The notes under the pieces were generated by a model that saw only the letters and a list, made by a program, of their open reading frames with translations, searched no databases and had not been told where the DNA came from. Below, in pieces: positions 12,236-23,934 of a stretch of DNA of 64,000 nt. A program made the translations under genes and the position numbers. The stretch is from Anseranas semipalmata (taxonomy: Eukaryota; Chordata; Aves; Anseriformes; Anseranatidae): assembly GCA_013399115.1 (NCBI GenBank), contig VXAA01003843.1, positions 522,263-586,262 of the forward strand, given 5' to 3'. Every line of letters starts with the position of its first letter. The stretch's first letter is position 1.

Positions 12236-13340
12236 GCCAGCACAAGTTTAGGTTCCATCCTGACTAAAGTCAGGAATGTGAATAATAATCTGTTTACCTG
12301 AAGTGAACCATAATCTGTTTTTTCTCATCAAATGATAAATAAGTCCACTTCGTTTACATTTGTTCAAAAGACATGATCATTATCACCAGATCATTCCCTA
12401 AGTAGGCATTTGGTTGATTTTACCCATTTTCATTTGAATAGTTTCCAAAAAATTGGAATTTTATAGAATAATAGACTTAAAATTTAGTTTCTATTCCTGT
12501 TTCTTAATCTCCATGATTATTGAATGTAAAATATATGTATGAGAATTGAAAATGAAGAATTTTGTAACTTAATGAAAGAGTAAGAATGATAGGTGGGTGA
12601 TCTGCTGAGAGTGAGACTGTTACTAGCTGTGTATCAGTGAGCAGAATACGAGAAGAAAGCATAAGGAGTGTGCACCTTCCAGTTCTAAACACAGGTGAAA
12701 GCCAGAGTACTAGCGTTGTTACGTCCTCATCCTTCCATGTGATAAAGTTTAGAAGATGTTATGGGCCAGTTATCAGAAAGAGCGCCCTCCTAAGACACTA
12801 ACAAAATCTGAAATGCGCACATTTTTGAACTCCATTTTTCATTTCTTTTTACAGACAGATGCATGCAAGTCAATGGCTGTCAACTAAATGAGAGAGACCA
12901 GCAGACAATTTAAGTACAAAGGCTTATGTCCATAGCTGGTCTAAACACGTGCATCTCTGCTCAAGTCAGTAAATTTACACTAACATGAAACATCCTAAAA
13001 TCTGGTCAGGAAATATAGTCCTGGCTTTTGAATCAGTTCTTCTAAAGAGCAATTAAAATGATGCTTTCCCTTAATCAGCCTCTATTGATATAACAGGAAT
13101 AAATTTAGAGAATGAGAATTTTTTTCTTAAATTTTGCATTTGTAAACACAACCAAATGTATTCACATGGCAGATCCCTGTGTAAACAAAGCTATAGAAAT
13201 AAAGGTTTAGAGGGCAAATCTCACCATTTTATATCTACTTTTATTTCATCAAGTTCTTCAAAGGGAGAAGACCAAGAATATTAAAATTTTAGCGTCAGAT
13301 ATAGTAAATTAGTGAGTTGTATGAATGGCTTAATGCAAAG
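12236..13340. other. Unique AT-rich non-coding DNA
   Basis: No gene, RNA gene or repeat recognised. Confidence 0.65.
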
Positions 13341-13402
13341 CATGGTGTAAGTCACTGGAGAGATTTCCATTAACTTCAGAAGAATGTGGATTAGACTTGA
13401 GT
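13341..13402 (+). mobile_element. Possible ancient repeat fragment
   Basis: ggtgtaagtcactggagaga and ttccattaacttcagaagaa, then a tggattagactt stretch, resemble the GTGTAAGT / CCATTGACTTCAATGG / TGGATCAGGCC word set of the same old repeat group. Tentative. Confidence 0.3.
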
Positions 13403-13694
13403 GTATTAAAGACTATACAGCCAAAAATGTTTGCAAGTGAAAATCAATGCAGACTTGTTAAGTATTGTGAATGTGCTTGCAGTTTCCTCCTTTTAGTCTT
13501 GACAGCAGTTAGTTCTCAAAATGAGTTTGTCTAATTCACTTAATAATTTATGATCAGGGTTTACAACTTCTCAGCTACAATTAATGATGTTTTGGTATTT
13601 TAATATATTTTAATATTTGTCTAGGCCAGGAATCTCTCCACTAAGGTAGAGATGATAGCAAATGGAAATATAGTAAATGATTAAGTAAGACTGG

Positions 13695-13739
13695 AAAAAA
13701 AAAAAAAAAAAAGAAGAANNNNAAAAAAAAAAAAAAAAG
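13695..13739. repeat. A-rich tract containing a 4-base assembly gap
   Basis: Two long A runs each linked to gaagaa words flank four undetermined bases (13719-13722). The flanks agaagaa are repeated on both sides, as expected where assembly collapsed over a homopolymer. Confidence 0.9.
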
Positions 13740-16457
13740 AAGAAGCAAGCTTTAGAATACCTACCATTCTCTTCCATCGACCTCCAATAGTGTTTTGTCA
13801 AACAGGAAACAGCCTTGAAGAAGCAGTGTAGACTCAGAATACTTCACACCAAAGAGTAAATGAGTAGATTGTCACATTTACATTGTCCAAGGAGCTCTTC
13901 CATATATTCTTTCAGTAATTTAAAGTATCTTTTCATTAAAAACTATTTTGTTTTTAATGGGAAACATTTAAACAATATTTTAATGGGTAGTGAAAAGTGA
14001 GTGCAATCTTTATTTGCTTGTCAGAGAGCTACATTCGGCTTACCATGGATGTCATATAGTGCTCTGATGCTTATGGTTATGTAGATATATCTTTTATTAC
14101 ATTATTCCAGTAGATTTTACAATACTAAAGATTGATGCAAGAAAACTGGAAGACAACTCATAGCGGATTTCTCTTATAAATGAAATATCAGACAGTTAAA
14201 TAGTAAGGGTGAGAGGGGGATGAAAATACATTAGTGTTCACATTATCTGTTGAACATTCAGTCAGTCATGTGAACTGACTTACGTAGTAGAATAAAAGAC
14301 AGGAGATGATCATTAAATCCAAGCATATTTTATATCGTGTCTGTTTAGGAAGGTAGAATTAAGTTTCCTAAATTTTACTGGCTCACCTTCCATCCTTAAC
14401 AGGGATTTCCTAACATGTTACAGTGTTGGGCACTTTATGGTGTGGCTGACATTACTGTTTATAATCACATTATAACGCCAGGCGTCATAGATATTTCTTA
14501 GTTGTATTATCTGCATGAAGAGTATGATCTTCTGAAGCAAATGTATCAAAGTGTATGACCCCAGCAACTTCTTGCAGACCAGGAAAATAATCAGGAAAAG
14601 CTTGTGAGACTGTTTGGGAATTTTGTTGGTACACAGGGTTTCACAGGCTGTACCTGCACTTAAATGTCGAGGAAGAAAAGAGCGCAGCGATCTGTTACAC
14701 CAGTGAGCCCCCAGTCAGCCTCTGTGTGGGTTGTGTGCCCACGATTCCTGCCCTGGGGGGAAGACAGCAGTGTGTGCTCAGGTCATCTCCCCAAACTGAG
14801 CTCAGCAGAAGCTTTTTCAGAGCTGTATGCATCGACCTGGAAACTGGGTAGCAGTCCTGGTTTCTGTCACATTAAGGTAGTTGAAGTGAACCGAAGCAGT
14901 CCTATACACATTCGGTTATTAGTATGAGATGATAGTTGTGTCTGATTTTAGAAATAATTTTTGGAAAAGTACTTCAGAGAAGGTAGTTGTACATCTTGTC
15001 TTAGTGTATATCTACTGTTCTAATAAACCCATTGCTTCCCAATACAACTGAAAACCACAATCCTTCTGTGTTGTAACAGACTTCATAGTATATGGGTGGA
15101 TTTTTTAGGTACATACATAGAGAATGTGTATCAATGTGTGCATGCATATTGTTATGAAGGATGACTGTGGAATAGCTACTTTGATTCCAGTAGTATTTTT
15201 TTAAAACTGTAAAATTACCTTGAAATGACAGTAATTTTTGTGTTCCTCTGAAATCCATAACACTGACATTTCAAGGACAGTGTAAATAATTCAGAACAAA
15301 TTCCAGCACTCAGATTTAGGATTATACTCACAATTTTCATAACAATTAAACATGCAAACTTATCATGTTTTGTTTACGGAATACATTTTTAATATCCGTT
15401 AAATACAATCTGTTTCATCTGAGTAAATATATACCATTTTAAAACATTAATTTCCACTTTGTTTGTACCAATACCTTTCATTATTTAATAGACCTTTTTT
15501 TTTTCCTGTAAAGGAATTGATGTCAGACAAACGAGCAATTTCTATTTCAGACTTACAGGCCTGTACAATATGGGACAGCACCTTGCTTTTCAGACTTCAG
15601 AGGGTAAAAAGTTTTCTTGATTTATATATTGATCAGTAAATGGGTTTGATAAAATCAGTTCTGTAGCATTCTCCTGGAGAAACTGACAATATTAAGTTGA
15701 AAACCTGTCATCAGTAAAGTTGTGCTATAACCAGCTATGAGTTAAATAATAAGCTTTTTCCATTTAAACATTTGTTTTAATTAAGCAATTGTTTCCTCCT
15801 TCAAATAAACCAGTTACCAAGTTCAGCAGTATTCTATTAAAGCTTCTTTATAAATATTCATGTATATAGAATCATATATTGTATTTCAATATCAGAAAAC
15901 CATTTAGTTTGCATTTTGCAATTTTGTCAGAAAGAAGATTACAAAGATCATGGGGTTTGGAGCAGTTACCGGTAGTTCAAATGTGTAGTGCTACCAATAG
16001 TTGTCATAGCATAGAAGAAGAAAGAGAAAAATGGGCAGTCTTCTATTTATAGTAACACATTCAGTTCTGAAGTCTAAACTTGGATATACTAAATATTTTT
16101 AAAAATATAAAATCTGAAAGAACTGAGCTTCTCTTATTACTTAGACTTGGATAATTTGTTATAGTCTTCCATTGCAGTATTTTTACAATAATTAATCTGA
16201 ACTGTTTTATTAGATTTGTTTGTCTTATAAGAACAGATATATTAAACGAGTATTAACTTTGTTTGTGTTTACATGGGCGTGTATATATTCCTGAATCAGT
16301 TCTAGAAAGTTCTGAAACATTATGTTTATGAACAATGGCTATGAAGTAAGACTTTAACGCTAGGGCTTGGCCTATGTGTCATATACTCTGAATAATGCCT
16401 TCTTTGTTTTGTTTTGTTAGGCTGGGGGTCTAAATACTGTTGTATAAGGAAGAAGGG
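13740..16457. other. Unique non-coding DNA
   Basis: 14640-14880 is GC-richer and contains an 87-codon frame (14664-14927) without recognised features. A weak exon-like segment lies at 15514-15603. Otherwise nothing recognisable. Confidence 0.6.
15514..15603 (+). other. Weak exon-like segment, 90 nt
   Basis: A T-rich tract and AAG acceptor (15494-15513) precede a 30-codon open stretch that ends in AGG followed by gtaaaa. The peptide starts ELMSDKRAISISDLQ and is not recognised. The frame also stays open for about 11 codons past the supposed donor. The acceptor uses the less common AAG. Probably chance. Confidence 0.12.
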
Positions 16458-16612
16458 NNNNNNNNNNNNNNNNNNNNNNNNNNNNNNNNNNNNNNNNNNN
16501 NNNNNNNNNNNNNNNNNNNNNNNNNNNNNNNNNNNNNNNNNNNNNNNNNNNNNNNNNNNNNNNNNNNNNNNNNNNNNNNNNNNNNNNNNNNNNNNNNNNN
16601 NNNNNNNNNNNN
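16458..16612. other. Assembly gap (155 N)
   Basis: Undetermined bases. Open frames that run through it are artefacts of translating N. Confidence 1.
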
Positions 16613-16643
16613 ACACAGATAGAAGTGACTGTACGCTGGACGC

Positions 16644-16658
16644 GGGGGGGGGGGGGGG
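16644..16658 (+). repeat. G15 homopolymer beside an assembly gap
   Basis: Fifteen consecutive guanines preceded by a CG-rich acgctggacgc. Long G runs stall sequencing and can form quadruplex structures, which fits the gap 31 bases upstream. Confidence 0.95.
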
Positions 16659-16852
16659 CATTGACAGTGCTCAGCCTGGCATGATTAACTTCAATAAGCA
16701 TCATGTTTTCTCACAATTTTATTCTGAATTTAGATCTGAGGTTTTGATTATTATTTTGTGGTGAAACACATCAAAATATCAATATCAAGCTCAACAAAAT
16801 ATAAGGAAAAGTAAGCAGATTTTCAGTTTCCCTGAATACAACATTAAAATGT

Positions 16853-16873
16853 TTATATATATATATATATATA
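16853..16873. repeat. (TA)n microsatellite
   Basis: About ten TA units. Confidence 0.95.
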
Positions 16874-17970
16874 ATCTATGCTTCTATAATTAAACAGGAT
16901 TCTGTAAGAGGAGAAATAAGAAGTTAAGTGAAGAGTGTAAAATGCAGTCCTGTTACCATTTTAAAAAATGAACAGATATGAAATGACAAATAATTGAGTC
17001 AATTTTAACTTCCTACGAGAGCATCGAGGTTCTTGATCTAAGTATAAACTTAGCAAACTATTTGTAAGCATTTAATAAAAATTGTGACTGCAACAATGCA
17101 ACTTCTGTTATCTGGAGTTTCTAACCTGCAGATCAGTAGCGAGTGACTATTAGAGAACAATCCTTTTGAAATTTATTTTACCTTTTGAAAATATGCTAGT
17201 CTCATGTTCTCAGGCATCCTGAGTGTATCCTTTGACCCCATTTATTACTCTTCAATTTTATCTGGCAGAAAAATGATATACTGTAAGGGGATCTAATAAT
17301 GTCATCCCATCTTTTTGTCATCCACATATCTACTTCAAATTCTTGAGGAGATGACAAGGGTTGTTTCAAAACCACTGGTACCTTCCTGTCAGTCCCTTGA
17401 CTCTGAGACAAATTCATGCATAAGTGAACATTCTGGATCACTGGAGCAAATCTGAAGCTAATAATGCTTTTGTAATTTTCCAGATCTCCACAGGGAGATC
17501 TCCTTCTACATGGCAGGCAGTGAAGTCCGACATCTTGGCTACCAAAGTGCTTTATAAAACAGGAGAGTTTGTATGGCTGGTGGGGCTCCAGAATATTTAG
17601 AATAATGAATGGCTTTCAAAAAACTGATGTCCTGCAATGTATTATTAACTTAAATGAATGTTAAAGTACATGCTTCAAAATAGTGACTTTTTTCCTAAGG
17701 AAATATATTACATTACCTGGGAAAAAAAGAGTGGAATTTGGGGTTAATGTAGGAAGTATGTTGTGCTTGAGTATATGTGAGCCCCTTTCTTTTCTTTTCC
17801 TCCTCTGCATGCAAATCTCCTTTCTTAGCTTCCTTTAGAAGTTAAAGGAAAATTGTTGGTAGGGTTTGATCCAATACCTCAGGTATTGTCAGAACATTTC
17901 CTTTCGTGCTTGTAGTCACATAAACAAAAAAGAATGTTTTAGGAAAACCAATGTTCTTTGTCATATCAGC

Positions 17971-17989
17971 TTTTTTTTTTTTTTTTTTT
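17971..17989. repeat. T19 homopolymer
   Basis: Nineteen consecutive thymines. Confidence 0.95.
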
Positions 17990-19112
17990 AAATCTACTGT
18001 ATTAATCCATTGCATATGTCCCTCATGTTGGCCTCAGTGTTGTAGTCTAATCTGCCAGCACAGGTCCTGCACTGGAGATAGGACACCCTGCGTTTCCTAG
18101 GGTCCTGCATGAGCTCAAAGGGGTAACTGTGTGGCTAAGAGTGCCACCAGAGATATCTGGTCAGAGATATATTTGGAAGTGAAGATCAACTCTTTGTTCT
18201 AACTCATGTTCTAAACAGACCCAGAACACCTTTGGTATCATGTTGCCCATGGCCATGGTCAGGATTTCAGCTGCCCAGGAGGGTAAAACCACCACACTAC
18301 CTGCTGGTGTAAATTTGGTTCGGCAGTGCCCAAGAGCCCTGTGTGTCTATGTGAAATACCTTGAGGCTTTTCTCTTCTGAATAGATATTACATAAAGCAT
18401 TAGAGGTTGAAAACTGAACCTGCAGGACAGGATTATCTATCTCATGAGAGACTATAATTCTCCTTCACTGCTTCTTCTATGAATTATTTCCTAATTTGAG
18501 CATGAATCACTGAAGCCAGATTGCAAACGAAGTGGGAAGTACAGTGGTTATTCTGCATCTTGGGAAACAGATGCCCTCCTTATAATATAACCAGTACCAT
18601 GTTTTGAAGTTTCTGAGAGGCCACTCTTAAGCTGCCTTTAGAGCAGCAGGTATGGACCAGATGAAAATAGCTGTTCTGCTGGTGAAAAGGAAAACACTTG
18701 GAAGCTGAGACAAGATGCTGGAAAAATTTTGTAGTGGGAATAAGTGTCCTCTCCATCAGGCTTGTGAGCTTTGTTCTGCTCCATGTCTGTCATTGCTCCT
18801 GCCTCCTTGTTTCCAGAGGAGACCTAGTGACTACCAAGCTCCAATCCTAGCACACCAGCTGCTTTCATCTAACAGTCCGAGACATTCTTATCTCCTCTGA
18901 GACTTTTGTGAGCCTTTTATGTATTAGAGTAACAAATATAAGCATTTAAAGAAATATTTTACTAAGTTCTGCTACCTCAGCAGTTTCTTCCCCTGTTGTT
19001 GTTAGCATTACAACTTCTGTGAGCCTGACCTTTTAAGCATAAGTATCTGCCTGCATGAAATAATAAAAGGAAAAAGTTATAATTATACGACCTAGTATAT
19101 TTATTTTAAGAA

Positions 19113-19146
19113 GTGTATGTGTGAACACACGCATGTGCACACACAC
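19113..19146. repeat. Alternating purine-pyrimidine GT/AC stretch
   Basis: gtgtatgtgtgaacacacgc followed by atgtgcacacacac. Mostly alternating and partly self-complementary, so Z-DNA or hairpin formation is possible. Confidence 0.75.
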
Positions 19147-20706
19147 TGGGAAAAAGAATTACACATAACCCTGAAGGAGCCTAATATTCATTTTAGAATC
19201 CATTAGAGTAAATAAGAGCAAAAGGATATGTGCACTTCATAATGAAGCTTTTTCCTCGATTTTTTTCTGGCAGAATTAGCTTCTCAGTCATACAAACGGC
19301 TTTTCCCTTGCTATAAAATCTCTATTAAATGGCTACATTCATTATGCTGCTACCAAGGCATCTCCATCTAGATGTGAATTTCTTGCTTCTCCCGATTTTT
19401 GCTTTTACTTGTGCCCAGCTTGCTCTCAGTTCACTGATCCCTTCCATGGCCTAAAGAGTTTCACAGTATGTAGGAGGTCAAAAATACAGATGCAGCAAAG
19501 CAATTCAGGAATGGTGCTCTGCCTTCTTAAACCACTTGCCCTCTTCATCATTGCTATATTTCGAGATAAATATTTTGACAGGAGTTTATGAGTGATATAT
19601 ATACAGTATCAACAGAAAAACAAATAGGACTTAAAGAAATAGTTGTATGGAATACTAATGTATCTGTTCCATAAATAATTTCTCTTATACCTTAAAGAAA
19701 ATATCTAGCTGAAACCTCAAGAGCCTCCCAAGGACAGAGTCACTCTTTTAACTCCTCTATAAGTAAATATGCTATTAAAGGGATTGAGGCTTTACTGTTT
19801 ACAGGGTGTAGTTTATGGCACAAAAGATGAAATCCTATGCAAGTAGAACAGGACTGATTTGTGCTCTCTGTTGTGTGGGAGTAGTCCCTCTGTCCTGACA
19901 AGACAGCCCATGGTTTCAGTTGTAACACCCAAGTGAGATAAAACACTAGTCTCAACCCCACCCCATATGTGTTTGTAACTCTGTTTATGCTACAAAATGA
20001 TATATTTCAAATTTGAGCTATTTAAAAAAAATATCATACTTTCACAATATTTTTATTTCAGTAACTTGGACCTTGGTCACAATAGTATTCTACCTCAGCA
20101 GTATTCATAGTGGTCCCAAAAATAAATAAATAAGTTTAAACTTGCATTAGCCTTAATAGAATTAGGTCAATTTGCATCAGGTTGAAAGCCATACCAGGAA
20201 CTTCAGCTGAGTAGTAACTTGGCTGCTATACTGACTGGGACTCTGTCAGATAAAAACTATCATGTTGTGATCCAAAATTTAATCTTGGTCATTATCCAAT
20301 GTCCATTCCCCTTAGGGCTCACTGAAACTTGAGTGTAGCCAACAGGAGCATCCATGTTTGCTTCAGTGGGTTTTTGATGAGGCTGTCAGAGTCACTGATA
20401 CAGTGACAAAAACATTCTGTTGAATATATCTGGGATTGATTTTGTTTTTTTTATTTTGTTTTGTTTTTTGTGTACTTGTAACCAGTGCTTGAGTTGACAG
20501 AGGAAACTTGCAGGAATATGTAAGCATAGCTGCATTGGAGCACTCTTTGAAATATCACATAAGACAAAAATACAAGTGAAAGATTCAAGAACTTTCATGA
20601 AACAAGAAAATTTACCTAGTATTGGTAGTTTGTTTTTAAAATAAGCAGTCTGTATAGTGTTAAGAAGGGCAGTCATTAGAAATGTATTAACATAGCATCT
20701 CTCCAG

Positions 20707-20800
20707 CCAACAACAAATAAGCACAACAAATAAAAAGAAACAACAACAAAAAACAACTACGATCAATGTGACAACAACTACTAGATCAATGTGATCTAGT
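20707..20800. repeat. AAC-rich low-complexity tract ending in a perfect palindrome
   Basis: Repeated AAC/AACA words run to about 20780. The word gatcaatgtga occurs twice (20761 and 20784). The second copy lies in a perfect inverted repeat, actagatca / tgatctagt (20780-20788 and 20792-20800), with a 3-nt spacer. Confidence 0.85.
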
Positions 20801-21093
20801 TAGTTTTATGTGCCTGATTAGCTCTAAAAATCTAGCCCCACATTTCTAAACTCAAAAGAAGAGAAACAAAACAAAACATGGGCAGAAGAGTTCCAATATG
20901 AAGCATCTATTAATAATTGTCTAAGGCTGTGTGTGTACTCCCTAAACAAGATGTTATTTTATTTTATATTTATTAGATGCAAAGCTAGTAAGATAATATA
21001 TAAGATATATTAAGGCCAAGCTATGGCCTTATTAATTTTTACTGGTACTGGCCCAGGTCTCAAGAAAGCTAAGAGAAATGGCTAAAATATACA

Positions 21094-21118
21094 TTAATAA
21101 TAATAATAATAATAATAA
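21094..21118. repeat. (ATA)n trinucleotide repeat
   Basis: About eight AAT/ATA units. Confidence 0.95.
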
Positions 21119-23910
21119 AGAGATTCTCCAGTAGATTAAGAATAGGAAATTATATTGTTGTTGAGTGCAAGATTTCTCATTCTGTATTTTGAACTATCTG
21201 ATACTGGCCAAAGATGATCGAGTCAAATACCAGGAGTAGCAGCCATCAAGGCATTTTCATACCTTATCTGCATTAACACAAGTTGATGGAATATTTCTTG
21301 CTAGAGATCTAAGATGTGGTAAATAAGATATGTCTGGCTGATGTCTTCCATCAACTTCATGCTAGTTTTCCCACCCTGTGCTGCTTTGACCCTCTGTCAC
21401 ATTACTTATTGATAAACAGTAAAGATATTCAGATATCTCAAGACAGTCAATGTTTGATGGCAGTTCTACTAACTACCTCCTTTCAGTTTTTCATGGAACT
21501 CCTTTAATATAACAAAACAAAGTCTACTGTATGCAGGACAAAAGACCGATATAGGTGTTTACTTTATACCTGTGATGTTGATGCAGAAATGGTGGTTAGA
21601 AGTAAAACACTAAGTAAAGCATTATTATACCTGAGTTCTTATAACTTTGTCGTTATTTTGCTATATCTGAACTCGCAAAATAGAAAATTTTATTTGAATT
21701 ATTAATAATAGAACTATTATTTCTCACCAGGAGACTGAAAGCTGGTGATGAGATTCTACTCTTGCAAACTTTTCACTAAAATAAGTAGAATACAGAAGAT
21801 TGTAATTACTTGTCATCATAAAAAGGAAAGGTGGAAGTGGTAAGTTAATGATTTTCCCAATATCAAGCAAGGTCTTTCATGCTGAACAAAATTAGGACCA
21901 AATACTGACCACTCCCACCTTTTGCAAAACCTGTAAAATGCAGAGGAATTAGCAATTAGTCCAAACTTCAGAATTTAGCTCAAGGTTCCTAAAAATGTAC
22001 AAGCTGTTTTTGCAACAGAATGGGTCTTTGCCAGAGAAATCCTTGCTCATAGAAAGAAGAGTTTTTAAGCCTTACTTCTCAGAAACATTATTCTCTAGCC
22101 TTATTTAAATTCACAGAGTTTTTGACTATGTGGCCTGGCATGTGGCTGGCTCAGTGTTTTGCATGAATGTGGACTAAATGGAAAGACATCAGTGTATCAA
22201 GCAGTTCAGAAATATGGCTGTTCCACAGAAAGTAGATTCTCTGGTTGGGTTGATTCTGGAAAAGGAAATTTTTGAATGAGTACTCCCAGTCATGCTGTTT
22301 TGGCAGTATAATAGGATAGTTGAAGATCAAGGGAAGAAATCAGACAAATGCTGAACTGGATCTTTATAAGAAATACACTCATGCTAACAAATTAAAGAGA
22401 AAAAGGCAACAAGCTACTAATTATCTCAAGAAAGTTAATAACTTCATTAGCCTGGTTTTATTTCAAAAGGTGTAAAAGTGTCAATAAAAAGAAAAAAAAT
22501 GTCAGCTGAAATAGAAATAGAGTAATTTCAATTATCTAGCAAGCTAGATCACTTTAGACTGATAAATCTCAGAAAATATTTATATGCAGGTGAGGACAAG
22601 AATGCTATGCACAAATATATAAGCATCAGGCAAAACTCTCAAGCTACTAAAATAATGGAATAGTTGGGGCTGAACAGTAAGATGAGTCTTTAATTTTTAG
22701 AAGCATAGGAAGACAGACAATAAAAAGTATTTTAATGCATCTCAGAAATGCTATTTGTAAAGAAACTTAATGTAGTGAGAGCAATTCACAAATATTTTCT
22801 GGATTAATATATTAATACTCTCTTTGTAGTTATATGTTTTGTTATTTGTTGCTAGCTAGTACATGAGTGACTGATGTATGTTTATGGAAGTGTTTTGAAT
22901 CTCTACACTTTCATAAATGTAGCTGTGAATCATTCTGGCTCAAATCCATCTTGAAAGTACAGCGTGTGTCGTTTGCTGCTGTGCTGGCATTCATTTCCTG
23001 CTCCAGTGCAACACAGTGAGAAAGTAAGGCTGTGACATGCAATTTAGCTGATCATCATGAAGAACAAATATTCAAAGTAATAAAATTAGAGACTGGAAAT
23101 TGTTGCCATAAAATATCAGGAAATAGCCTCACATATAATTATTATCTAACCTAAGGAGTTTGATTGGCTCAGCAAAAATTACAAAGCGGAAACCAAAACT
23201 ACAATATGCCTTTCCTTGCATTAGCAATACTGTTCAAAAGGGCAGCTGCATTTTGCAGAATAGAGTAGAGTAGCTAGGCATGGACTGTGGCAGGAGACAG
23301 CCTCTCTCTGGTTACCCTCTTTCCCAGTTGTGCTCAGTCCCAGGTGAGACATTCATTTTGACCAGCAGTTCAATGCACTCACAGTACAGGTAATGCCAGC
23401 ACTTTCTGTAAGTCATATCAATGGGGCAGAATTTGTCTTTGCTTTGTGGCCTTTGGCTGTCATGACAAAAAGCTACATGCTTTGCCCAGCAGGAAAGACA
23501 GGACACGCTGCTCTAAGCTATAGATGAGAGGTGATCATTAATAAACAGTGAGCAGTAAATAAGTGGTAGAAAAGACCATTTTATCTAAAGATTTCAAGCA
23601 AATTACAAAAGTAGCTCAACACAAAAATCCCTTATCATTTGGAGAAATTTATGCACAAATTTAAACAAAGAAGCCCATGCTACAGCTTTCACATTTTTCA
23701 TTATCATTACTACATGCTAATATTTTATGCCATGTATTTGAAAGGTTCTATCGTGTTTCAGATATGACCATGTGGGAATGCAGCTTGACACACAACATAA
23801 ACCTTCAGGTTTTCATTGGTATGACTTCTGCCTATGAAATCTTGTTATATTTAAAACAAATGAAATATTATATTCTGCTCTGTGGCATCATTGGCTCTGC
23901 TTTGCAGAAG

Positions 23911-23934
23911 AATTACACTTTGCATTGTGTAATT
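23911..23934. repeat. Perfect inverted repeat around an octamer-like loop
   Basis: aattacac and gtgtaatt (8-bp arms) flank tttgcatt, which contains a POU-octamer-like TTTGCAT. Confidence 0.85.

Larger units (their letters stand above)
16659..20700. other. Unique AT-rich non-coding DNA
   Basis: Contains (TA)n at 16853-16873, T19 at 17971-17989, 8-bp-arm hairpins at 17482-17501 and 17872-17888, and an alternating purine-pyrimidine stretch at 19113-19146. No gene recognised. The 124-codon minus frame at 20392-20766 begins in low-complexity DNA and is judged chance. Confidence 0.65.

Noticed and set aside
16326..16764. Frames of 95-116 codons on both strands
   Set aside because: They exist only because the 155-N gap was translated as open sequence.
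20392..20766. 124-codon minus-strand frame with hydrophobic start
   Set aside because: The hydrophobic Val/Cys/Phe-rich start is translation of an AAC-rich low-complexity tract; no signal-peptide claim is justified.
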